Origin: SG8-38 sp963842915
Lineage (GTDB): Bacteria; Myxococcota_A; Polyangia; Polyangiales; Houyiibacteriaceae
NCBI GenBank assembly: GCA_963842915.1
Contig: CAWJII010000010.1
Location: forward strand, 248,001-312,000
Direction of reading: 5' to 3'
Length of the DNA: 64,000 bases
Shown here: positions 15,961-24,342 of the stretch, piece by piece
Numbering within the stretch: position 1 is the first letter of the stretch
How the letters are laid out: every line of letters begins with the position of its first letter
Notes under the pieces: generated by a model
The model's database searches: none
What the model was told of the DNA's origin: nothing
The model's input: only the letters and a program-made list of their open reading frames with translations
Made by a program: the position numbers and the translations under genes

Positions 15961-16334
15961 CCGCCGAAGAGCTTCGAGAAGAAGCCTTCGCCCCGGGACT
16001 TGCGGAGGAGCCACTGCGCCTTCTTCGCCAGAGCCGGCCCGGGGAGCGCGCCGACGCGGACGTCTAGAATCTCGCCATTGTTGACGAACAGGAGCGTGGG
16101 GACCGAGTGGATGTTGAAAGGCTGGGCAAGTCGCGCCTGTTCGGCGGTGTTGATGCGCACGAAACGGATCGGCTCGTCGGCCAGCTCGTTCGAAAGGGCC
16201 TCGAAAGCCGGAGCCATCGCCTTGCAGGGACCGCAGCTGGGCGACCAGAAGTCGATGATCGCAGCACCGCCCTCCTCGCTCATCAAATTCTCCAGCTCGC
16301 TCAAGTTCTTGAAATCCTCGGCCATGGGGACCAT
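15957..16334 (-). CDS. thioredoxin-like protein with CGPC active site
   Basis: A 125-residue single-domain thioredoxin. The redox motif is WSPSCGPCKAM, with Cys34 and Cys37, and the cis-Pro loop is SVPTLLFVN. There is a short basic extension at the C-terminus (SRGEGFFSKLFGG). It has no signal peptide and should act in the cytoplasm as a protein disulfide reductant. The start may be 16334 (MVPMAED) or 16325 (MAED). It overlaps the end of the fatty acyl reductase gene tail to tail. Confidence 0.88.
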   Translation of the reverse strand: MVPMAEDFKNLSELENLMSEEGGAAIIDFWSPSCGPCKAMAPAFEALSNELADEPIRFVRINTAEQARLAQPFNIHSVPTLLFVNNGEILDVRVGALPGPALAKKAQWLLRKSRGEGFFSKLFGG

Positions 16335-16443
16335 TTTGCATCGATAGACAGGCCTTGCCAGTCTTCGTCGCCCGGCAGGGGCGCGCTGCGACAAGATGCC
16401 ACCCCCAAACCCCGGGTTTTGGATCTATCCTCAGCGCAGAGCA

Positions 16444-16914
16444 ATGTCTGAGGCTGGCGCGCAATCGGAATCCCCATACCTCGAGATCGCCCACCCCTGG
16501 GTGTCGCATAGGCACGTGCCGATCTACGAGTGGCGATTCCCGGCAGAGGTGAGCGACGAGGAATTGGAAGCGTTCGTGCGCGCGCGGGAGGACTGGGCCA
16601 GCAAGGCGCAGTACCCGGTAGCCTGGGTGGTCGATCTCTCGAACCTCCGGACGGCGGGCTCCGTTCAGCGCAGGATCTTCGCCGAGCACCTGAAACGATT
16701 CGAGCAACACGACGTGCAATGGAACGGCGGCTCGGCTCTCATCGTGCCCCGCGCCTGGCTTCGCGGTTTGGTCACCGCCGTGTTTTGGATTTCGCCTCCG
16801 AAGTTCCCGCACCAGGCGTTCGCCAAGCGCACCGATGCCCTCGAGTGGGCACAATTGCAGCTCGATGCCAAACTTGCAGAGTGCGGCGCCCAGTCTCGGG
16901 CTCGAGCTGTCTGA
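16444..16914 (+). CDS. small cytoplasmic protein, possibly STAS/SpoIIAA-like
   Basis: A 156-residue soluble protein. The order of strands and helices suggests a STAS or SpoIIAA-like fold: VPIYEWRFPAEVSDEELEAF, then AWVVDLSNLRTAGSVQRRIF, then a GGSALIVPRAW strand and a C-terminal TDALEWAQLQLDAKL helix. That assignment is a weak fold guess. There is no enzyme motif. It is followed two bases after its stop by the steroid 5-alpha-reductase homologue, so the two are almost certainly cotranscribed. Confidence 0.6.
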   Translation: MSEAGAQSESPYLEIAHPWVSHRHVPIYEWRFPAEVSDEELEAFVRAREDWASKAQYPVAWVVDLSNLRTAGSVQRRIFAEHLKRFEQHDVQWNGGSALIVPRAWLRGLVTAVFWISPPKFPHQAFAKRTDALEWAQLQLDAKLAECGAQSRARAV

Positions 16915-16916
16915 CG

Positions 16917-17711
16917 ATGACCTGGTACACCGGCGACTCAACCTACGACACGGTGCTGACCTTTGCTTTCGGGCTGGTGGTTCTCGTCTTCATCGGCGCC
17001 GCGTTCATGAAGAGCCCCTACGGCCGCTTCGCGTCGGACAAGTGGGGGGTCAACCTCAGCCCACGCCTCGGCTGGTTCCTGATGGAGCTGCCCGCGATGC
17101 TGAGCTTTCTGTTCTTCTATTTTCAGGGTCGGAATCGATTCGAGATCGTCCCCCTGTTCTTCCTGTTCGTTTGGGTTGTGCACTACACAAACCGGGGCTT
17201 CGTATTTCCGTACCTGATCCGGAGCCCCAAGGGCGCGACGGCTTCTTTCAGCATCACGATCGTGTTGATGGGTTGGCTCGTGACGACGCTTCACGGATAT
17301 CTGAACGCGGTCTTCATCAGCGACCTCGGTCTTCACTTCACCCTGGACTGGTTTGCCGATCCGCGATTCATTTTCGGAATAAGCCTCTACTACGCGTCCT
17401 TCGTGCTCAACATCCACTCGGACGCGGTGATCCGAAACCTCCGCAGCGTCGAGGAGATCGAGCGCGGGGACAAGGTGTATCGGATCCCGCGACGCGGGCT
17501 CTTCCGCTTCGTGACGAACCCTTCGTATCTCACGGAAATCCTCGCGTTCACGGGCTTTGCAATCGCTACCTGGTCGCTCGGCGCCACGTTCATCTTGCTC
17601 ATCACCATCGCCAACCTCGTGCCCCGGGCGTTCCAGACGCATCGCTGGTACCGGGAGAAGTTCCCGGACTACCCCAAAGAGCGTCGTGTGCTGATCCCGT
17701 TCATCTTGTAG
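16917..17711 (+). CDS. 3-oxo-5-alpha-steroid 4-dehydrogenase (steroid 5-alpha-reductase) family protein
   Basis: A 264-residue integral membrane protein with about six helices, the length of animal SRD5A1/2. The C-terminal signature is strong: FVTNPSYLTEILAFTGFAIATWS, then NLVPRAFQTHRWYREKF and DYPKERRVLIPFIL. Family members use NADPH to reduce the delta-4 double bond of 3-oxosteroids or the enone of related isoprenoid and very-long-chain lipids. The substrate here is unknown. The ATG at 16917 is chosen because it directly follows the upstream stop; the longer frame is not protein-like. Confidence 0.87.
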   Translation: MTWYTGDSTYDTVLTFAFGLVVLVFIGAAFMKSPYGRFASDKWGVNLSPRLGWFLMELPAMLSFLFFYFQGRNRFEIVPLFFLFVWVVHYTNRGFVFPYLIRSPKGATASFSITIVLMGWLVTTLHGYLNAVFISDLGLHFTLDWFADPRFIFGISLYYASFVLNIHSDAVIRNLRSVEEIERGDKVYRIPRRGLFRFVTNPSYLTEILAFTGFAIATWSLGATFILLITIANLVPRAFQTHRWYREKFPDYPKERRVLIPFIL

Positions 17712-17800
17712 CTAGAGCACGCTCTGCCGCTCATGAAGATAGCTCGCGGCATCGGTATCTCGTTGCTCATCGCGCTCGGCGCTGCGCGAGGCCGAGGGCC

Positions 17801-18466
17801 TCAGTGAGCATCGTAATGCTTGGCGTCGACGACGAGGCGATCGGTGCTCGTATCGATGCGGGCATGCTTGATTAGAAGCTCGCCTTTGGCGATGGCGTCG
17901 CGAATCGTCGGCCGCGCGATGAACTCCTCGACCCGCTGCGCGCGCTCGTCCATCAAGGAGATCAAGGCGGGGAACTTCTCTCGCAACTCGGGGTTGGCCG
18001 CCGCGGCCTCGGCTGCGCAATCGGTGTGCGTGGTGAGCACGATGACCTTCACCCCGTTGATCACCGCGAGCTCGAGCATCTCTTGCTCGGCCGCAGAGAG
18101 CACCGAGCCTGCGGTGCGAACGACGTAGTAGTAGTGGCGGGTGTCGCCCACGAGCTCACTCACGTCGATTCGGCCATCCATGCAGGCGAGGACCGCGACC
18201 ACGGGGTGTCGCGGCGTGCGTGGAAAGATGCCGCGCATGCCGGAGGCGAGCTCGTTTTGACGTTCGAGCTCTTCCCAGATTTGATCCGGTGTGATCGACT
18301 CGTCATGCACGAAGTCGAAATGAGCCAATCGGTCTTGAAAGCGGTACCCGAGGTTGACCAGGCCGCCACCCAGCATGAACTCCGCTCGCGGGCTCAGCAT
18401 GACAGCCACGATCAGGCCAAGCGCCAGCAATCCTAGAGCCAGAAACACGGCTTTCGTCTTCGTCAT
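17801..18466 (-). CDS. membrane-anchored beta-carbonic-anhydrase-like protein
   Basis: A 221-residue protein with one N-terminal helix (about residues 5-25) and then a beta-carbonic-anhydrase fold. Cys95 in ACMDGRID, with Asp97 and Arg99, plus His147 and Cys150 in THTDC, reproduce the zinc-binding set. RTAGSVL corresponds to the RNAG motif of active enzymes. It would face the periplasm. The region after HTDC, where active enzymes carry a CGG stretch, reads AAEAAAA, so activity is uncertain. The frame ends next to a GC stem (17779-17802). Confidence 0.75.
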   Translation of the reverse strand: MTKTKAVFLALGLLALGLIVAVMLSPRAEFMLGGGLVNLGYRFQDRLAHFDFVHDESITPDQIWEELERQNELASGMRGIFPRTPRHPVVAVLACMDGRIDVSELVGDTRHYYYVVRTAGSVLSAAEQEMLELAVINGVKVIVLTTHTDCAAEAAAANPELREKFPALISLMDERAQRVEEFIARPTIRDAIAKGELLIKHARIDTSTDRLVVDAKHYDAH

Positions 18467-18503
18467 GGCGGAGAAGATGCCAGCAGTTGGAGCACCGTTC
18501 GAG

Positions 18504-19049
18504 TCAATTCGTCTTGGCGGGGCCGGCGCGTTCGGGGGTCACCCCAAAGATCATCCCCACGTTCGGAATCGTGCGCGTACTGTACACCCGACCCTGATAG
18601 ACCAGGCTGGTCTTGCTAATGCCGACGGCGTCCAGGTATTCCTTGGGCAGGAAGTCCTCGGGGCGGACGCCGGCCATGAGGCCGAACATCTCGAGGCCCA
18701 TGAGCATCCGATCCAGCTGCTCGTTCGTCGAGCCGTCCGGGGGCATGAGCATCTTGGCGCTCTCGATCTGCTCTCCGTCGAGCATGACTTGCAGCAGAAA
18801 GGCGGGATGCTCGTTGGTTTCGCAGCGGAGCCGCGTGCGGCCGTCGACGAGCTCCCGGCTGAGCTCGTCTCCACAGCGATCATAGAATGTTTGGAGCGTC
18901 GAAGCCGCAAGGGGCGATGGGTCCGCCGTAGCGGCCTGGTCATCATCTCTGAGCCAGACTGCCGCCCCTACGAGCACCGCACAAAGGAGCACGGCGCTCG
19001 CGGCAACTGTGGCGAGGCTGGGCCCCTGCGGCTTCTTTCCCTCCGTCAT
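18504..19049 (-). CDS. single-pass membrane protein of unknown function
   Basis: A 181-residue protein. After a short cytoplasmic head (MTEGKKPQG) comes one helix (ATVAASAVLLCAVLVGAAVW) and a soluble, probably periplasmic domain. That domain has two Cys (DRCGDEL and LRCET) that could form a disulfide. No family is recognised. It is on the same strand as the carbonic-anhydrase-like gene (37 bases away) and the small lipoprotein gene, so the three may be one transcript. Confidence 0.65.
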   Translation of the reverse strand: MTEGKKPQGPSLATVAASAVLLCAVLVGAAVWLRDDDQAATADPSPLAASTLQTFYDRCGDELSRELVDGRTRLRCETNEHPAFLLQVMLDGEQIESAKMLMPPDGSTNEQLDRMLMGLEMFGLMAGVRPEDFLPKEYLDAVGISKTSLVYQGRVYSTRTIPNVGMIFGVTPERAGPAKTN

Positions 19050-19064
19050 GCACCAGGTCGATCG

Positions 19065-19304
19065 TTAGTTCACGACCTCGGATGCAGCGGCCTCGCCGGC
19101 TGCCTTGCCACCTTCTTTGGCACCTTCTTTGGCGCCGCCTTCCATGCCGGCCTCGACGCCTTCCTGGACGCCGGCCGTGGCTCCTGCCTCCGCGCCGGAG
19201 GTGATTTCCTGCGCCGCCGGGCTGGCGTCTTCCTTGCAAGCAGCCGAGAGGCTGAGCGCGAGCATTGCGGTTCCGATGACCAAGTACTTGAGAATTGAGC
19301 TCAT
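19065..19304 (-). CDS. small Ala/Gly/Glu-rich lipoprotein
   Basis: A 79-residue lipoprotein: signal MSSILKYLVIGTAMLALSLS, then a lipobox Cys in SAACKED. The mature part is low complexity, built of EGxxxG and AKEGGKAAGEAA units that could form a Gly-rich helix or amyloid-like repeat. The start at 19304 is set by the signal peptide; upstream in-frame codons are not protein-like. No function can be assigned. Confidence 0.65.
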   Translation of the reverse strand: MSSILKYLVIGTAMLALSLSAACKEDASPAAQEITSGAEAGATAGVQEGVEAGMEGGAKEGAKEGGKAAGEAAASEVVN

Positions 19305-19379
19305 TTTTCTATTTCCCTCCATGTCGAGTGGGGCGCAGGGTATCAAAACCGCGCCCCATACTATACTTCTGGGCGGATC

Positions 19380-20735
19380 ATGAAGCCACTTGGAGCCGTT
19401 GACACGAGTTTTTTGCTAGCCGAGGACCGCGAGGTGCCCATGCACACCGGCGGTCTGATGCTTTTCTCCTATCCGGAAGGCGCGCACGAGGCCTGGCTGC
19501 ACGAGACTTTTTCCAGAAACGACGACCCGGATGCGGTGCAGTTCCCGTTCAACCAGAAGCTCGCCTGGCCGCTTCGGCGGCTTGGTCTTCCGCACTGGGT
19601 CCGCGACGAGAACCTCGACACCCATTACCACGTGCGCCACTCGGCGCTTCCAAAGCCAGGCCGCTACCGAGAGATGTTCTCGCTCGTTTCCCGGCTCCAC
19701 AGCACGCGCTTGCATCGCGACCGGCCGCTCTGGGAAGCGCACATCATCGAAGGCGTCGAGGATAACCGCTTTGCGCTCTACATGAAGACGCACCACTCGA
19801 TGATCGATGGCGTCGGTGCGATGCGGATGCTGCGGGCCTGCTTGAGCAGCGATCCAAGCGAGCGTGCCATGCCCGCTCCCTGGAACATGCCTCGCCCCAG
19901 CAGGCCCAAGAGTAGCGGCGCGAAAGATCCGGGCGGCACCGCCGCTGCGACGGCAGGGGCCATGGGGGGAGTGCTCAAGTTCGCCGCCGCGGTGCGGCAC
20001 CGTGACAAGCACGGCATGATCGCCCCCTTCCAGACCCCGCTCACCATTCTCAACGGAAGGGTGACCGGCTCGCGCCGACTGGTTGCGCAGTCCTGGTCAT
20101 TGCAGCGCATCAAGTCGGTCGCCAAGGCGCTCGACGCGACCGTCAACGACATCGTGCTCGCGATGTCGGGGGGCGCGCTTCGACGCTATCTCATCGATCA
20201 GGGCGCCCTGCCCGAGCAACCGCTCACCGCGATGACCCCGGTGTCGTTTCGCCCTGCAGACGCCGAGATCGAGGGCAACTCGTTCTCCGTGGTCTTTGCC
20301 ACCTTGGCCACCGACCTCGCAGACCCGCTGGACCGGCTCCACGCCATTCAGCGATCGATGGGCGAGGCGAAGCGCTTGCTCAAAGGGATGAACAGCGCCG
20401 ACATCGGGCTTTTTACGAACATCGTTGCCCTGCCCGTCCTGATTCCGCACTTGCTTCGGATCTCGGGAAGGACGCGCCCTACCTTCAACGTCACCGTTTC
20501 GAACGTGCCCGGACCACAGGAGCAGCTCTACTGGAACGGCGCAGCGCTCGAAGGGATGTACCCACTGTCGATCGTGACGCACGGCCAGGCGCTCAACATC
20601 ACGGTCAGCAGCTGCGGCGAGAGCCTGGATTTCGGCATCGTCGCGTGCAGGCGCTCGGTGCCCAGCGCCCAGCGGCTGATCGATCACCTCGACGAAGCGC
20701 TCCTGGAGCTCGAACGCAAGGCCGCGCCTTCGTGA
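19380..20735 (+). CDS. wax ester synthase/diacylglycerol acyltransferase (WS/DGAT)
   Basis: A 451-residue bifunctional acyltransferase of the family found in Acinetobacter, Marinobacter and mycobacteria. The active site HHSMIDG (His138, His139, Asp143) is intact. The N-terminal PLGAVDTSFLLAE and later NVPGPQEQLYWNGA segments are further family marks. It condenses acyl-CoA with a fatty alcohol to give a wax ester, or with diacylglycerol to give triacylglycerol, at the inner membrane face and lipid droplets. The fatty acyl-CoA reductase at 13981-15960 could supply the alcohol. The length is normal for the family. Confidence 0.93.
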   Translation: MKPLGAVDTSFLLAEDREVPMHTGGLMLFSYPEGAHEAWLHETFSRNDDPDAVQFPFNQKLAWPLRRLGLPHWVRDENLDTHYHVRHSALPKPGRYREMFSLVSRLHSTRLHRDRPLWEAHIIEGVEDNRFALYMKTHHSMIDGVGAMRMLRACLSSDPSERAMPAPWNMPRPSRPKSSGAKDPGGTAAATAGAMGGVLKFAAAVRHRDKHGMIAPFQTPLTILNGRVTGSRRLVAQSWSLQRIKSVAKALDATVNDIVLAMSGGALRRYLIDQGALPEQPLTAMTPVSFRPADAEIEGNSFSVVFATLATDLADPLDRLHAIQRSMGEAKRLLKGMNSADIGLFTNIVALPVLIPHLLRISGRTRPTFNVTVSNVPGPQEQLYWNGAALEGMYPLSIVTHGQALNITVSSCGESLDFGIVACRRSVPSAQRLIDHLDEALLELERKAAPS

Positions 20736-20747
20736 ACCCGCGGGTGG

Positions 20748-21557
20748 TCACTCGAGGCACTCCCAGGAATCTCCACCCAGATCGACGCAATCGAGTGGCG
20801 CATGGGTCGATTCGGTGGCCGATTCGAACCAGCCGATCTTCCGCCCGCTCAGGGTGCCGTAGAAGAGGTCGCGCATGAGGGCTCTGCCGCTGAAGACCGC
20901 GAACGCATGGGGCACGCCCTGCAGATCGATCAGCAGTGGGCCGCCGGAGTCGCCATCGCAAAGCGAGTCCGGGCGACCGTCGAGCTCGACTTCTCTTGCA
21001 CCGCCGAACAGCGGGCCGAGCAGCCTGAGCAGCAGCAAGCCGTCATAGCGCTTCTTCGATCCAAGCTCATCGCCGCACTCTCCGGTTTTCGGGTCCGGCA
21101 CGCGTCCATAGCCAACGGCGTAGATGAGGTGTTCTCCGCTCCACAGTGCGTCGAACGAGCTGTCGGCGCCGCTCAGACGCGCCCTTTCGCCGACTTCGAT
21201 CGCGCCATCCAGCAAACCCACGAGCCCGATGTCATGCCAGCGGTGGGTCAAAGTACCAATCTCGTCATACTCCGGGTGCAGAATTAGCTCCGCGGCCCCC
21301 TCGTAGACCACCGTTCTCTCCCCGAAAATCTCGTGACTCACCACGACTTGCGCTTCGGGCCCGTCGTCCAGGCAATGCCCGGCCGTGAGCAACCAATGCT
21401 CGCTCAGCAGCGAGGCCGTGCAGTAGTGGTCGCCAATCCTGACTCGGACTGCCCAGTCGATGTCGTCCGTGAGCCTTGGCGGGTCCATGCCCACGTCGTT
21501 TCCGCATCCGACCAAGACCGTGCAAGCAAGGAACACGGTGGTGAATCGAATGCGCAT
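20748..21557 (-). CDS. trypsin-like serine protease lipoprotein
   Basis: A 269-residue S1-family protease with a lipoprotein signal (lipobox LVGC, Cys18). The triad is complete: His61 in TAGHC, Asp109 in HDIGLV and Ser204 in DGDSGGP. The chain starts directly after a short linker with DWAVRVRIG, without the usual RIVGG activation site, so it may not need zymogen cleavage. It acts outside the cytoplasm. The start at 21557 is chosen for the GGAG six bases upstream. It converges with the wax synthase gene. Confidence 0.88.
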   Translation of the reverse strand: MRIRFTTVFLACTVLVGCGNDVGMDPPRLTDDIDWAVRVRIGDHYCTASLLSEHWLLTAGHCLDDGPEAQVVVSHEIFGERTVVYEGAAELILHPEYDEIGTLTHRWHDIGLVGLLDGAIEVGERARLSGADSSFDALWSGEHLIYAVGYGRVPDPKTGECGDELGSKKRYDGLLLLRLLGPLFGGAREVELDGRPDSLCDGDSGGPLLIDLQGVPHAFAVFSGRALMRDLFYGTLSGRKIGWFESATESTHAPLDCVDLGGDSWECLE

Positions 21558-21684
21558 CTCAGACTCCATGGAGGATAAATGAGCAAGAAGCGGACCAAGC
21601 CTGATCTGGGCGAAAAGCGCTTGTTTTCGCCCTGGCAAGGTCGACGGAGTGACGGATTGGCACAGTCTGTGGTGCCCGGGCCAC

Positions 21685-22407
21685 TCAGCGCGCGAGCAGC
21701 TCGCCGAGCGTGTGGATTCCGCGGTGCTGTGCCTTCTTGAGCAACCTTTGAAAAAGGAGCGCAGTGGCGAGGGCGTCGCCGGCGGCGGTGTGCCGCTCGG
21801 CGACTTCGATGCCGTAGCGTTTGACCAGGCTGTCGAGTTGGTACGACGTTCGCTGATCTGCCCCTCTCGCTTGGTTCGATGTCATGGGCCCAGCCTCCAC
21901 GCGCTGCGCGAGCTGTGCCGTGTCGACCGAGGGGTTCCAGACCTTCGCTCCCCTGTGCGACGAGATCGCCTTCTGCAGCATGCGCATGTCGAACGCAGCA
22001 TGATGGGCGACCAGCACCGAGTCGCGCGCGTAGTCCAAAAACCGGGCAGCCGCTTCGTCCTCAGCAAGCCCGTCGGCGAGGTCGTTCGAAATCAGGCCGT
22101 GAATCACGGCAGCATCCGCTCCTCCGACGTCGGTTTGGGCGACCTTGGCCTCGAAGGTGTCATCGAGCTGCACTTCGGGTCCGGCCATCGCCACGCCCGC
22201 AATGGTGAGTAGCCGGTTCTTCGCTAGATCGAGACCCGAAGTCTCGCTGTCGAACACGACGAAGCGGACCTCGGTGAGCGGCGTGTTCCTGGGCAGCCGG
22301 CGCCTGTTCGCCATGTAGCTGCGCAAGGCCTCGGGCCAAGACCTGGTCGCGGCCGGAAGAGAGCCGCCGGGGATAAGATGTTTCAGGAATCGCGGGAGCA
22401 CTCGCAC
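21685..22407 (-). CDS. DnaQ-like 3'-5' exonuclease
   Basis: A 240-residue DEDD-type exonuclease. ExoI is VVFDSETSGLD (Asp53, Glu55), ExoII is VAHHAAFDMRML and ExoIII is RHTAAGDA. That HxxxxD spacing puts it in the DEDDh group of DNA polymerase III epsilon-like proteins. About 45 extra residues precede the domain. It begins with GTG one base after the stop of the DUF294 gene, so translation of the two is probably coupled. This pair is found together in many Proteobacteria, suggesting a nucleotide or nucleic-acid signalling task rather than replication proofreading. Confidence 0.88.
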   Translation of the reverse strand: MRVLPRFLKHLIPGGSLPAATRSWPEALRSYMANRRRLPRNTPLTEVRFVVFDSETSGLDLAKNRLLTIAGVAMAGPEVQLDDTFEAKVAQTDVGGADAAVIHGLISNDLADGLAEDEAAARFLDYARDSVLVAHHAAFDMRMLQKAISSHRGAKVWNPSVDTAQLAQRVEAGPMTSNQARGADQRTSYQLDSLVKRYGIEVAERHTAAGDALATALLFQRLLKKAQHRGIHTLGELLAR

Positions 22408-22408
22408 C

Positions 22409-24337
22409 TCAGCGCAAGAAATCGGTTCGGTACCTCGACGTCAACATCAACTGAACGTCTTTGACAACCGAAAACGTATTTCGAAGCGTTTGGCGCTCGA
22501 GCTTGTTGAGCTCCTTGATGTGGACATAGCGGCCCGAAGTCCCTCGGCCGAGGCCTTCGAGCGCCCGAATGCGCATCAGAATTTCGTATGCCATCCCCGC
22601 TTCGCTGGCGAGGCGCGCCAAGTTCTCGTGGGTCTCGCCTATGCGCTGCCAGCGCTCCGCGGTGCTGCCGTAGATGTCAATCCCAAGGTCGTACACCAGG
22701 ACACGGGCCGCATCGGCCAGGGGCATCATCGCGCGGGCCTTGATGTCGAACGCGTCGCGGTGCTCGCCGCTGCGCTCGACCATCATGTTGCGAAAGAAGC
22801 TCAGCGGCGGCGGATTGCGGGTGGCGTTCAATGCAAAGAACGAAAGAAACGAGCGGTCGACCTTGATGCGGTCGAAGATGTGACCCTTGAGCTCAGCGGA
22901 CAGCGCTTTCTCTCCGTACACGGGACGGAAGTCGAAGAAGATGTTGGTGTGCATCACCGCGATGTTCTCCGGCTCGTGAATCCAAGACGAGAAGCAGCGC
23001 TTCCAGTCCGTGAGCGATTGATTCCACTTCGGGTTGCTGGCCATGATGTCGCCGGGGCAGCGCTCGAAGCCCGCTTCGACGAGGATGTCGACCACCATTT
23101 GACCGAGCTCGAGAAAGAAGCGCCCTGCGGCTCCGTCGTCGTCGCCAGGGTCGGCGTAGAGGATCGCGTTGTCCTGATCGGTGCGCAGCAGTTGCTCTTC
23201 GCGCCCTTCGCTGCCGAGCGCCAGCCAGCAAAACGGAACGGGCGGCTCCATGCCCCGAGCTTGGAGATCGTCGAGCGAGAGCCGAATCGCCCGCCGGATG
23301 AGCGTGTCGTTGATCTCCGAAATCATGTTCGAGAGGAACGCCATCCCGACCTCGTCTTGGAGGTACTGGCGCAAGAGCTCCTCGGCCTGGTCACGAAGCG
23401 CGCGAAGCCGTTCTTTTGTCTTGGCCCGGCCAATCTCCGTGAGAATCACGGTGGGGTGACTGCCCTGGGTCTTCAGGATGTCGTGTTCGGAGACGATGCC
23501 GGTCACCTGGGTCTGGGGAGTGCCATCCTCGGTGACCGCGAAGTGGTGCAGGTGCTTCTTCATGACCGTCGCGATCAGCATCGACAAGGTGGTCTGCTCG
23601 TCGACGGTGAGGACGGGCGAGCTCATGATTTCGGAAATGAGATCGGAAACGTCTCGGCCCTGACCGACGACCTTCGAGCGAAGATCGGAGTCCGTCACGA
23701 TTCCAAGCGGACGCCGCTCCTGGTCGACGATCAGAATCGAGCCGACATTGCGCTCGGTCATCATCGAGGCGGCGTGGCGGATGGTCGTGCCGGTGTCGCA
23801 GGTCAGGACATCACGCACGGGATCGACGCGGCGGACGTCGTCACCGGTCTCCGCGGCCCTTTCGTGACGTCTGGCGGCCCGCACGGCGACGAGCCGGTTC
23901 GTGTCCCCCAGCTGCGGCACGTCGGCCGCAAAGTTGGCGGCGAAGAACATTGCGACCCGCGGCGCCTGTGCCACCAATTCGTCGAGCTGAGCCTTCGAGA
24001 GTACGTAAAGAAGGGTGTCGTCCTTGGCCTGCGTCGTCGCACCGTACTCCCGGTCTCCGAGCAGCGCCCGTACGCCGAAGATGTCACCGTCGTCGCAGAC
24101 GTCGACGAGGATGTCCACGCCATCGACGCGCTGACTGACCTCGATTTCGCCCTTCACCAGAACGTAGAACTCGGGGCTGGCCATGCTGCCCTGCTCGAAG
24201 ACGACCTCCCCGGGCTCCAGGTACCGAATGCGAATCCCCTTGGCAACGCGTTCGAGGAGCTCGCGATCGAGCCGATCGAAAGGGGGGTGCTTGGCCAGGC
24301 GGTTCGCCACGGTCAGAATCATGGAATCGGACGACAT
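22409..24337 (-). CDS. cNMP-binding/CBS/DUF294 nucleotidyltransferase-like regulator
   Basis: A 642-residue signalling protein. In order: a cyclic-nucleotide-binding-like domain (about 15-140), a pair of CBS domains (about 165-295, with IRHAASMMTERNVGSILIVD and IMSSPVLTVDE), a DUF294 nucleotidyltransferase-like domain (about 300-445, with LGSEGREEQLLRTDQDNAIL as the GlnD-like catalytic motif) and a DUF294 C-terminal helical domain. CBS pairs usually bind adenosyl ligands. The real substrate is unknown. The ATG at 24337 is chosen; the frame upstream runs antiparallel through PepN. It lies between pepN and the exonuclease gene, with 5- and 1-base gaps. Confidence 0.9.
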   Translation of the reverse strand: MSSDSMILTVANRLAKHPPFDRLDRELLERVAKGIRIRYLEPGEVVFEQGSMASPEFYVLVKGEIEVSQRVDGVDILVDVCDDGDIFGVRALLGDREYGATTQAKDDTLLYVLSKAQLDELVAQAPRVAMFFAANFAADVPQLGDTNRLVAVRAARRHERAAETGDDVRRVDPVRDVLTCDTGTTIRHAASMMTERNVGSILIVDQERRPLGIVTDSDLRSKVVGQGRDVSDLISEIMSSPVLTVDEQTTLSMLIATVMKKHLHHFAVTEDGTPQTQVTGIVSEHDILKTQGSHPTVILTEIGRAKTKERLRALRDQAEELLRQYLQDEVGMAFLSNMISEINDTLIRRAIRLSLDDLQARGMEPPVPFCWLALGSEGREEQLLRTDQDNAILYADPGDDDGAAGRFFLELGQMVVDILVEAGFERCPGDIMASNPKWNQSLTDWKRCFSSWIHEPENIAVMHTNIFFDFRPVYGEKALSAELKGHIFDRIKVDRSFLSFFALNATRNPPPLSFFRNMMVERSGEHRDAFDIKARAMMPLADAARVLVYDLGIDIYGSTAERWQRIGETHENLARLASEAGMAYEILMRIRALEGLGRGTSGRYVHIKELNKLERQTLRNTFSVVKDVQLMLTSRYRTDFLR

Positions 24338-24342
24338 GCGCG

